Origin: Aspidiotus rigidus
Lineage: Eukaryota; Arthropoda; Insecta; Hemiptera; Diaspididae
Direction of reading: 5' to 3'
Assembly (NCBI GenBank): GCA_035079385.1
Contig: JAVHKY010000010.1
Span: forward strand, 2,976,001-3,040,000
Length of the DNA: 64,000 bases
In this document: positions 35,015 to 46,300 of the stretch, one piece after another
Numbering within the stretch: position 1 is the stretch's first letter
Layout: the number at the start of each line of letters is the position of its first letter
Notes under the pieces: model-generated
The model's input: only the letters and a program-made list of their open reading frames with translations
Database searches by the model: none
What the model was told of the DNA's origin: nothing
Position numbers and translations under genes: made by a program

Positions 35015-38000
35015 TTAGCTTGACGTCATAAATTCTTGAATATTTCTTTGACACTGGAGAAGTTCGAAGTAAGTCTTATATTTCATATTGTGATACCTAA
35101 CAGGAAAAACATAATTATTATTCACGATCCAAGATTTCATCATAAAACATAAACTACCCCCAAGAAGTACCTATGAATAATACTTTTTTATAATATAATT
35201 ACGATGAAATTCAAATTACCTTGTTACCCTCTACAACATGAAAGAAAGTGAAAAAGACGAATGAACGCGCTTACTTTTCGACATTATTATCAGCCTTTAT
35301 CAATTTCGCTTCACCCGCCATACTTGAAATAGCAGTTTTGAAATCCGGATAGAAACCTGAAACTGATGCGGCTAGCATACTACTTCCCAAAAGAACACTT
35401 TCCGCCTCGTCCGGTACTAACACTGGTAATCCCATGATATTAGCGTGAGTTTGTAGAAAAACCTCATTTTTACTCAGACCTCCGCAAATTAGGATTGCCT
35501 CAACCTTTCCTCCGGTTGAATGTCGTTCTAGTTCTTCTAAGATATGTTTTGTACCATACTGCGAACATTCTCACAATATACAATATTAGGCTTATCATCC
35601 TACTACAACTAAGTAAATAATTACCGCTAAAGCTTGAATTGTAGCCAGATATAAAACGCTCAGATTTGTTCTATCGGTATTCAACGTTAATCCAAGAATC
35701 TACAACAGAAACGTACAAGACAGTAAATCTCAGTTCTGTATGATAGGGAATATAAAATCCACGGAATCTTGTCAGATCTCAGGAGAACTTTTACAATAAG
35801 GCTGAAAATTCATTTTATCGATAAGATTTCTTCATTTCCTTAGAAATTTCTCAATCAAACTGAAGAAAAGATACGAGTCGACACATGGACCAAAAAAAAA
35901 AAAACAAGGGAAGGATTCGAAATGTTTAGTTAGATTCTTGGAAAAATTTGTCCCGCGAGTGGACTTTGCTCAATTGTATTAAATTTATTAAAGAAAACGC
36001 CAGCTAAATTATTAATGGGATATGAAAGAAGAAAACTTTCATAAATACTACCAATAGGCCTTGTAGTACCTTACGACACAAAGTAAAACTCATTGAATCC
36101 ACACTATAGTAGGATATTTCCCTCTGGGTAAGTTTATCGCTGTTTCGATGAAAATGAATATGAAACTCACCATACCACGTAAATTAGGATCGGCTAACGG
36201 TGATCTATTACCGTGGAAATCTGGATACACATGAAAATCTTTAGTTAGCTCGTCAATAAAATTTACACCCTCATCTTCAGCCATTCTATGTAAACAATCG
36301 TTCAAATATTCTGTGATTCTTCTGTATTATTAAAATAAAAAAAAATCAAATAGGTAACAAATACTACAAGGGACCGAAAGCAATAATTATCAGGAACAAT
36401 AAAAATATTATAGCTTACACGTTTGGATGTTTTCTTCGAATAGATTTTGTGGCGGGATGTGTTTCTATTACGTGATCAATCAATTTTCCCGAAACAGATT
36501 GACCGCCTTCTAGCAACCATAAATCAGGTATCATCGCATTGAAATAAGGACCCCAAACTCCTGAAACGAATCTCTCTTCCTTCATTTGATACATGTGACA
36601 AGTCGATGTACCACAGATGAGAGCTTCAAATTTATAAACATCACTTTAAACTTGAATAGGAATTTGATAAACCAATATCGCTTCGATACACACCTAATCG
36701 CGAAATAAAATCCTTCGATATCCCGTGCGCGTTACAAGCCATGATACCAATACCACCAGCATGGGCATCAATCAAAGAAGCTGCGACTGGAGTACCCGCA
36801 AGTAGACCTGTTGCTCGGGCTGCTTCCTCGGTCAGATTACCACATAATTCCCCCGGGTTGATTATTTTTGAACCTAAATTAACATGATACGAGAAAAAGT
36901 TTCAGAAACACAACATAATCATAAAATTATGATGATTCACGAAAAATAAAAAAATCGCAATTGGAAAATGCACTCTTTTAACAAGAGAACACAAAATGAA
37001 AGGACTGTCTTCTGTTTCAAAAGGGGAACAAATTTTTAAAATTATTGACAGAAGAACTAATGAATCCAATCCATTAAACCAATGCTAAATCGTTACATGT
37101 ATTTACTTACAGACACGCAGAAGAGGAACTAACCAATTTTTCTCCAATTATTTTCAGCTAATTCTTGGAGATCGAGGGCATCGAAATAACTTTTTACCCA
37201 ACCATATTCACCACCGGGAGTTCCTTTGTAGTTACATTTGCACACCACAGAACACAACGATCTGTAAGAGAAACCGAAGCACTATAACCAAGAAACACGA
37301 AATTTAACACACAATATGTACTTATTTATACATACACGTCCTAGATTTTTGTTTCTACTTTGATGTAGATATCTAGATTCATACAGAATGACAAATTATA
37401 CCTGGACTCTTCACCGGTCGCTTTCCACGTTAAAAAATCAGGTAACAAAAAGAAATGGGCAGCTTTTCGCCAACAACGAAGATTATTACGTTTTAACCAG
37501 AGAATTTTTGGAACCATCATTTCTAACGAAATATTTCCACCCACATAGTTCAGTATTGAATGCTTCGTCGCATTTATAATATCTGCCTCAACTTTGGCTC
37601 GGTGATCCATCCATAGAATTATATTTTGAATGTCGTCGCCTTTTTTAAAATATTGAACATGAAATTTATATAACAACTATCAGAGGACTAGAGAAAAACT
37701 GGATTTCTTTGCAGTAACTCGCATTCGATCGATCAATTGTTTGCTCAAAAGTTTAATTTGAGTTCCTATGGTTGTTCTTATTTCACCAATACTTTATGAT
37801 CTCCATCTTTCTTTAGGAACGGAAAAAGGAATTAAAAGGAAAATCTTAAATTGGGTCATACTAATCTCACTGAATATTCGAAGAATTTGATATAGATAGC
37901 TCTCTTATTTAACAACAGGGTCAACTTCTGCAATATATCCGTGAGAGGTGAAGAATTATAACAGGGTATTATCCGCAATACTAATCTCAACTGGTTACAC

Positions 38001-38380
38001 ACCATCAAGATCGACTGCTACAGGTTTTCCGTCACCATCGCATACAGCTAACGAACAGGTGGCAGCGAATCCAATACCCTTAACGCATTGCCTGGTAACA
38101 TTTTCCGTGAGTTCCTGAAAATAGTATCGTGATATGGTGTGATGAGAAAGAAAGAAAGTAGGTACGACCAATTTTTCACTTCAATTATTTTCCTTACTTT
38201 GATTAGTTGACAACAGTTGGACCAAATTTCATCCGATGATTGTAAATAGAAGTCCGCTCTCGGGTTCCATGTTGTTAAAGTTTTAGAAAGTACTTTACAT
38301 ATCTTCCCCGACACATCAACCAGGGCTCCTCGGACACTACCGGTCCCAACGTCAATACCGATTACATACTCTGATTCCAT
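35015..38380 (-). CDS. FGGY: FGGY-type carbohydrate kinase (D-ribulokinase-like)
   Basis: Ten exons read leftwards: 38380-38198, 38114-38003, 37639-37402, 37261-37134, 36873-36694, 36623-36419, 36321-36171, 35699-35625, 35558-35275, 35096-35015. All are GT-AG and in phase, giving 545 residues against 551 in human FGGY. It phosphorylates a pentulose, probably D-ribulose, with ATP in the cytosol. The phosphate-binding motif DVGTGS is at residues 10-15. SLIDAHAGG (about 253-261) holds the expected catalytic Asp (256). CGGLSKN (449-455) is the adenosine-site motif. Other close matches are [15 protein letters not shown] and [10 protein letters not shown]. The last exon ([10 protein letters not shown]...) follows a phase-2 donor and is easily missed because the preceding frame reads into a TAA. 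ATG 38380 is chosen over an upstream in-frame TTG. Confidence 0.95.
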
Positions 38381-39566
38381 CGACAATTCTGGCTCAAGTT
38401 AATTCTCAAATATGATCTCTGTTATTCCGGGCGATTCCGGCTCTCGGTCTGACTCGATTGTTGATAGTTGATAACTGTCGATGGACTGTTCATCACAAGT
38501 AGCAGTAGGCTGTAGCTGTAGGACGAACGAAGTTGTACAGAGAGATAGAGGTGAGCAGTGAGCCACAGCCGTGAGTGAGCACAGAGCAGATAAAGTCAGA
38601 TAAACCAATAAACATTGAGCTTATAATCAGCTGTGCACAGTGCAGAGTTATTTACAATGATTATCACTTTGTTTCATTAGTTTCACCTTTCATCTTTCAC
38701 GACGAGCGGACTCGTGCAGAAATTAATGTCATTGGGTTTTTATTAATTAAAAAAACTTCAATGTTATTTTGTAGGTGTAAGAAAAAAAAAATTACTACCC
38801 TTCCTGAACATGCCTACCTACCTACCGTACCCCTTTCTTCATCTAGTATACGTGCTCATCCAGTGCACGTGCACTTTAGGTACTTGTAACGAGGAAACGA
38901 GGTCGCGTTCAGGCGTGTACGATGGGTTTCTTCCTTTTTCTTTTAATAAAGTGAAACACGAACGGTTCTCGTTGTTGTAATTTGTACAGTATATACAAAT
39001 GTAGCGACTAGAGAACTGTAGCAAGTATTTCCAACCAATCTAAAAAGACGAAGTCCATGAAATCATTCGAAAATTTACCTCTCGTCAAGATTCAAGATTA
39101 ACGCCTCAGAGAATACGAAAGAAAATACCAAACTCATGAAGGGAGATAATAAGGAATCTTTCATATTATAGGTGTCAAAAAGTATTTCTAGCCCGAAAAC
39201 AAATAGAAAAGTACTCTTTTGAACATTAATTCCGAATAAATGAGACTAGATGCATGTCAGAAAATCAAACTATTCGCAGTACATTCTACTAGAACTAAAG
39301 AAACAATAGGGGTATTTCGAGATATTTTAATCCATCACAATAATCTGAATTTTAATTTCTGATCAATTAAGTACCATAATCGTCATTTTTCACAAAATCA
39401 AACGTGCGGAAGAAAAAAATTGAAACGATCAAGATTTTCGGGTAGTCAGTGTTCATTATTGTATTCGCTGTGCGGTTGCCATGGATTCCAGCCTTAGTAA
39501 ATAAACTACTGCTTTACAGATTTCTATACCGGTTACGAATAAACTAATAAAAGATAAGCTCTAATC
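38381..39566. promoter_or_regulatory. divergent 5' region between FGGY and TMEM231
   Basis: The two start codons lie 1,186 bp apart and point away from each other, so this interval must hold both promoters and 5' UTRs. No TATA box placed convincingly was seen, and no other gene. Confidence 0.45.
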
Positions 39567-40806
39567 ATGGGGCAATATTATGTCGCATATACAAAAAGTT
39601 TACGTTACAAATTTAGAGCTAGAGTCCGTTCAAATGTCACCGTTTTTCTTGTATTCAACCTACTATTTTGTTTCGTCCTACCACTTATCTTATCATACAC
39701 AAGTAAAGGTTCGTTCAGATAAATTTGCCTTTTGTATCACAATATTAGTCGATTATGTACTTAGATACATTTCCTGATTAGGATTTTGGATCAAGCACTT
39801 TTCATTCAGAGAACAACCAACGATCAAATTCAAATATCAGTACTTAATAATTTTGGAACATGCAATCACCGAATATTTTCGAGATTCCTTAATATGCACG
39901 ACTTACCAACCCTTGGTCGATTCACTGGCGTTCTACACAGATCATTGTTCTTCCATCAAGGTAAAAATTGTGAATGCGAACTCTCCTTTATCAGAATTTC
40001 TATAAGAGTTAGCAATGCTTAGGTAATTGAACCAGATGACGATAAAGACGGCAAAGCAGATAGATTGAACATGGAAATCGAAATTACGAACGTCACCAAT
40101 CTAGACATCTCCGCTGTGCGCCTTTTTCTCATATTTGACTATAAGATCTACGTAAGTCATCCTACTAGGTATAACTTCGTGTATGGATAAGAAAGATAAA
40201 TCACCTTGAACTTCCTTCTCCTTTTAATTTCAGGAAGAGTGCGTGTACAATACCGAAATTATGGTGCACTCGATTCTCAAGTTCTCTCACCCGATCGGGA
40301 GGTTAGATTTAATCTCGGGAATAAACACCAATATGAAGAAAGCACTTGATTGTACCCCGAGACACATAACAAAACAAAACGTAAGCATATTCTCGGGGTT
40401 GTCATCTCCCTTAGACAAACCTTATCTAACTCGCATTCTTTCATCGTATGCTTCCAGAAAGGGTGAGTTCTCTCGATATATAATATTTTCTGTACCTTCG
40501 GATGAGGTCTGATTCAAGTCGATTGTCATATTTTCAGTAAACGTTGATTTATCGAATACTTATTCCGTGGCAGAACCTAAAACAAATATAGCAGTCAACG
40601 AACCATTCTTAATTACGATCGATATTAAATACGACGAACAGGAGATGATCTACAAAACAAGATTTTGGCAAATCATGAAATGGGCCTGGCTACAGTATTT
40701 TTCACTTTTAGCGCTTTTTATATTTTTATCAAAGAAAATCAAGAAATTCGTCTTCCAAAATAGAGTTTTACAAACAATTAAGGTGAATCCGGGAGACGAT
40801 GAATAA
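39567..40806 (+). CDS. TMEM231: transmembrane protein 231 (ciliary transition zone)
   Basis: Five exons: 39567-39708, 39782-39960, 40023-40151, 40234-40462, 40538-40806. All are GT-AG and in phase, giving 315 residues against about 316 in vertebrates. It is a component of the MKS/B9 complex at the transition zone of primary cilia, where it helps control entry of membrane proteins. Helix 1 lies at about residues 22-43 (VTVFLVFNLLFCFVLPLIL) and helix 2 at about 275-292, close to the C-terminus. The long region between faces the lumen or exterior. Matching landmarks are FREQPT, DDDKDGKADRLNMEIE, FLIFDYK and WLQYFSLLALFIF then KFVFQNRVLQTIKV. ATG 39567 gives a short cytosolic head, as in relatives. 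In insects cilia are limited to sensory neurons and sperm. Confidence 0.95.
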
Positions 40807-40887
40807 CAAAAGTATATTAACTTAAGATTGATATTTTTTTAAGACAGTACAAAAAAGTTTATATCTTTAAAATCGAAACTTTCCTTT

Positions 40888-42707
40888 TCAATATCTCTGA
40901 TGTGGTTCAAAACTATTAATAAATTCAGCAACCGATGAGAATCCGGTGATTGCTGAAAGTATATTTAATGCACCGTTTCTACCGAGCAAACTGTACACCG
41001 TTGAGAGAGCCGATTCGCATTCCATATCATACGACTCGTCTTTAGGATCGATGCCTAATTTTTGTAAATCAATGCTACGAAGACATTCAGAAAATTAGAA
41101 TACTACGTAAGTTTGAGACAATGAGAATGAACAAAAGTTTTCTGCGTACCAAGCGTTAATCAAATATCGCGCTAACGTGACCGACTCTTTAGGGCCTTTT
41201 ATGACGACTGTTCTTTCTCTACCATCCGCTGAAACGGGATCGTCATTGGAAACGAGAACGTAAGCCCCCGTTATTTGTCTGTAAGAATAATGTACTTTCA
41301 TATAAGATATTATCAAAATATAATCAAGATTGGAGGTCATAAATAAGCAAATTATTTTGAAAATAAGACATGAATCTATTTGAATGGGTCTTTTTACGTG
41401 GCTACATCATACCTAATTTCTGATAATTTAATTCCGTTTCTGCCGATTGTACCGCCTAATATATCATCTGGGATTTGTATTTCTTGTAAATGGAACCTTC
41501 TCTTGTCGGGATCTTTAGGAGGAGGATTATCGTTCGCAAGCCGTTGTAATACTGCAGAAATACAGGGGATGATGTCTCAATCAATAAGTATTTAGAAAAA
41601 CATTGGTGAAGTCTACTAATACTCACGGGAATAATCGATATTTGCTAGCGAGCCGAAATAAGATTTGGCAAGATCACCTCTGAATAAGAAATTCAACTGA
41701 AATGAAATCGATCATATTAAATTTCTCAAAATAATGACACCAATACGTTCATTTGTTTCACAAAATATCTCTTACATCGGCTAAAGGAACAGCAATAGAA
41801 CCTTGCACAGTGTAGACTTTACCATTAGCGAAAACAAGCGGTCCTTCAATCAAGTCTCCATTTGGTTGATACGGCACAACACCGAATTTTTGAGGCGACT
41901 GTCAAAATTGAAGAAAATAGAATTGAATGCAAAGTAGCAGCCTGAAATATACTCTGATAAATTACTAACCGAGAGTAGAATAATGCATATTTCATAAATA
42001 CAATCACAAATTGCATCCACAGTTCCAGATATGTTTACACTTCTCTCGGTGGAATCGGGAAATATATCTGCAGAGACTTGCAATACAGCTCCCGTAGTGT
42101 CTCTGATTTCCTTTATTTTACTACCGCCTTTACCTATAAGTGGACCACACTGCGAGGCCGGTACTATCAATTTGACGAAGAGTGATTCAACCTCGTTTCC
42201 ATGGTCTGTATCAACGTACTGCGGAGGTGAGATTGAAATATTAATGCTGATAAAATAAGTTAGAGACTCGTTTTCGCTTTGTACTTACCGATTCGAAACG
42301 TTCTATCAACAATCTGCATGCTTCGTAAGTTTCTTCAAAAGAACCTGTAATCGATACGATACGATCTTTCGACGGACCTTCTGATATACTAATGCCAGCG
42401 CCAGACTGTAAATAAGGAACGATAGCTGCAATGGTATGTAACGAGAATGGAATAGCAGCGTAAGTTGAAACGTAACTGATCTTACTTGATTTCGTATTTG
42501 ACGTAGGGTACTTTCATTTCTGCCCGTAATGTTGCGTACATCCTACAACATGCGTTAAATACAAACTAAAGGTTTTAAACGCGAGAATGAGAAAAGAGTA
42601 ACGTCCAAAAATTTGGCCTTCACTTCACTTACGTGTTCTTGAGCCAATATTTTCACAGTGAGGACAATATCCTCTTCAGTGAAGCCTCCACTTCCATCAA
42701 TTTCCAT
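40888..42707 (-). CDS. poly(rC)-binding-protein-like KH-domain protein
   Basis: Nine exons read leftwards: 42707-42633, 42542-42486, 42405-42289, 42218-41970, 41898-41776, 41696-41627, 41551-41413, 41278-41150, 41074-40888. All are GT-AG and in phase, giving 381 residues. PCBP/hnRNP E proteins bind C-rich single-stranded RNA and act in splicing, stability and translation. KH2 (about 95-166) is the best match: IVPASQCGPLIGKGGSKIKE with the GKGG loop at 112-115, then STERSVNISGT. The linker keeps the PCBP pattern (PYQP, FANGKVYTVQGSIAVP). KH3 (about 250-320) has IPDDILGGTIGRNG (loop 267-270) and ARYLINA. KH1 (about 14-83) is degenerate, with GRNE at 32-35 where GxxG is expected. Likely a diverged paralogue of the mub/PCBP type. 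Confidence 0.9.
40918..40923 (+). terminator. poly(A) signal AATAAA, TMEM231
   Basis: 112 nt past the TMEM231 stop. It lies opposite the last coding exon of the convergent KH gene, so use of it would make the two transcripts overlap. Confidence 0.5.
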
Positions 42708-43394
42708 GCTATCAACTAGCCTTAAGTGATAATTCAGTTGACGAGAATCGAACTTCTTTCGGAAAAGTTCCCGTTAGGAACACGTAATCAAACCGCAACA
42801 CAAGATTTTGTTCCGGTATCCGGTATTGGTCAATAGTGAATCATCCTCATTAGAATAATTTTTCACTTTTCGAGAATTAATTAGAGTAATTTATTAAATG
42901 AAACTAGGCCTATGAAAGTATGGAAAATAATATCGAAGGAACAAAAATATAATATTCTTCTCTCATTATTGATAATGCTGCGTCTTGTAACATCATTGAC
43001 TGATAAGGGTGGGTGTTATTGTTATTGATATGATATTTGGCCTAGTCAGCGCTAGTATCAAGGAAACAAATACGATTTTCATGCAAAGGTAACTAGATAG
43101 TAGATTCTCACTCAACTATTTGGAGAAAAACCAGAGAATTATAATTCAATTTGTACTAAACCTGTACACACTGTACTGCCGACAACAATCATATATTTCC
43201 TTTAATAAGTACACACATCAATTATATATTTAAAAACAAATAGGTAGGTTTTAGCAAGTCTTTTCAAACATATTTAATACAAATTGAGTCACTATGATAT
43301 TTTACAACACAAAAATATTTACATGTTACATAGCCTTTACTAATATAATACCAACTATGATGAACAATTTGTCTGTATACCCACTCCAATATAT
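42708..43394. other. interval between the KH gene and the Amt gene
   Basis: Holds the KH gene promoter/5' UTR and the Amt 3' UTR. A variant poly(A) signal ATTAAA (- strand, 43273-43278) lies 117 nt past the Amt stop. No other gene was seen. Confidence 0.6.
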
Positions 43395-46300
43395 CTAAAA
43401 TGCTGTAGTACACAAGGTGGTAACCCGTGGTTTTAGTCCAGTGTTCTGATAATTGTTGATTTCCACTACAGAAAATTAAATAAAACATTAATACTGCAAA
43501 ATGAAGAAGGTTACACAGGATAGTTTTGTTTTGAATTTTCAAAACGGTTTCAAACAATGAAAAAATAAATCTATGCTAGAATAAATTGTGATAATTTGAA
43601 CTTCCCCGTTCATAGACCATAAAACTTTATGATTGCTTTCATCAATATTGAATGACTTGAGAATTACAAATTATTGGTACTCTTTGGTAATTTGGCTTCT
43701 GCTACTTCAAATAATCCATAGATAATTGCTCAATATTCTTACCTTGTGGTGATACAGGTATAGTAAATACTTGGTTACTGTAAGCTGGCTCTCCATGTTT
43801 TGAAATATCCATCCCTTTATTTTTGGAAAAAAAAAAAAAAACAAAAAAAAACAAGAAAAAATTGGATTACTGTTTTCAGAAAAATATAAAAATTGCATTA
43901 GGTTTAACTAGGATACAAAATTGATTGCCAGTTCAAAGATTTTTTTCACCCAGACTCCATTTAAAATATATGGGTGCCAAGTAGCCCTTCATGCGGGCTA
44001 CTTGGTACGTTTTCACAATGCCATGTATCTCGAGAAATATGAAAAATTGATACTTTTATTTTTTTTGCGCACGTGAAGCACCTAACTAAGACCCATGTTT
44101 TAAATATAGACATGACTATGTTTTAACGCATACAATGAACGCTGGAGCGCGCTAAAGTTGAAAACCATCAAAAATACTCGCCAAGTAGCCCGACCGTACA
44201 GTACGTGACAAAAATTTAAAATAACCATTCTGATAACTTCTAGAAAAAATCTTTCTTCAAAAATAAGGATGATGGTCATCAACCATAAATTCCCCTCATA
44301 TTCATCCTCCACTCTTAAAGGCATGCGATGCAAGATTGACACAATTGCTGTCACTTATATTATTGGTTAGCTCTTTTTCTACAAAAATAATTTAGTAACA
44401 ACAGTTCAAGAGCTCTGAAAAATTTCAAGACTGTTGCAAGCAAATAGCATGATATCTGGGCTGATGGAGTTTTAATCATACATTCATACGAGTACAAGAG
44501 ATTTTCCCAAACGTCATGATACTTTCGTACCATTATATCAATAATAATAAATATTTAGCAAACCTTCAAATTCTTCTTCTTCTGTACTTCTGAATAAACC
44601 TAACAAGTGCAAAAATCCAAAAAGGATTGAAGTTGTGACCACTACCCATAACATTATTGCAACTCCCCCGATTAGTTGAGTGAGCAATGCCTGAAAAATG
44701 AAGAAGGAAAATTTAATGATACCTAAATTGTTTTTTTTTTTTGTGTTTTTTGTTATTTTTTTTCTAAATTATCAAATTATAAAACGACCTTTGAGACAAT
44801 TGATATTGGTTGAAAAATAATCGCGCCATTTTTCATGAGAGGTAATGCTATGATACTCCAAAAACCGCCGCCAAAATGTACCGGACTCGAGTCCAAAGGA
44901 TCATCAACTGTCAAATGATGAAATACCATATTAATATTCTGAAGTACAAAAACAATAATCAGACTATAATAGATTTCAAGCAACAACTGGTTTGATGGAT
45001 TAGACTAGTAGATGACAAGCGTTGAGAATTAAACTGCGAGGCTTTGTCATCGCTATTACTCTTGTTGAGGGTGCATCTGCGTCCGGGAGATTTTTACTTG
45101 AATAGGGACTTGGAGAAATTTTGGTCGTAAACTACTAATACATTCGAGAAAGGAACTCAGAAAAAACTGGGGAGACTTGGCTAACCTACTTGGGGTATTT
45201 GGAGAAATTTCGAGACATAAGCCACAGAGAGGACGGAACTGGAAAAATTCAACTTAAAAGCATATACGGAAGAATTTACTTATGAGCTGATCTGTTCAAA
45301 GAATTCAGAAAAAATTCGAATCACAAGCTAGGGAGAAGAAGGTAAAGAATTACTAGCTATTATAGAGTTATAAATACATCAATGAGCTCTTGGAATTAGA
45401 TATTCTCACAGTGATCCCTTCTTTTTTTTGTTTTATGTTTCTCAAAATTTACGTCTAGCTTGAAACCTAAAAATAGAAGCTGTCCCGCTAGTAAACTAGA
45501 AACCAATCACCAAGTACCTTCCACGTACAAAGATACACGTAAAATAGATACGGGTACAAACTTTTTGCCAAAAGTAAAAGGTGATGTAACACGGTGTAGA
45601 TAAGTCCCGCAATAATACCGGTAATTATCGATTCTAAGGAGGAAAATTGATCACACGAGGCGCAGGAAGACACCTAGAAGAATATGAACACACATCTGTT
45701 ACGTCATTTTCTTTCAAGTTGAATCATGAGATGTTTGGAATAAAGTCTAAAACTTACGAGGCCACAGATACCGCCGTTGATGGTAAAGGCAAATGGCCAG
45801 CGTCTTCCGTTGAAGGCACCAAGTTTTCCAATAATCATTACAGTTAGAGCTCCTCCCGCTCCGGCCAGTATCGTGTTTCTAGCGATTCGAGCACAAGTTA
45901 CCCCATCTCCAGGATGGGAGTAGTGATTAATTGTGCCTGCATTGAATGCACAAAAACCTACCAAAATGATGATCGCGCCAATACCTACCAGCTTTACAAG
46001 AAAATAGAAAGAGAAAATTCGTATTATGAGGGCAAAATCCGGTAATCTCTTCACTATTAATTAATTACATTTTGAACACGATGAAACTATGTGAGAAAAT
46101 AATTTGTTGGTGGGGGATTTAATATAGCTGTTTGGTCGGGGAGATCCTTCGCATTCCTTTGTGACATCATCAATGACCTTGACTTCCAAACAAATGACTC
46201 GGAGATGGCCGTGTGATACTGGAGGGAGGGGGTACAGTCAACTTTTTTAGTGTAGAGGTCTCCCTGTGTACTTGCCATCCAGGATTTAGTTGGAAAAGTT

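Noticed and set aside
24239..43065. TCAGCGCTAGTATCAAG present both near 24239 and near 43047
   Set aside because: A 17-bp identity without flanking similarity; too short to call a repeat without a genome-wide count.
43398..43500. Alternative last Amt exon starting after TTTTGCAG near 43493
   Set aside because: It would give a long hydrophobic tail with no match to Amt C-termini; the acceptor at 43466 gives a short polar tail in the same phase.
46087..46278. Small frame between Amt exons
   Set aside because: Adding it would break the phase-0 join between the exons ending at 46913 and starting at 45991, and the Amt sequence is continuous without it.
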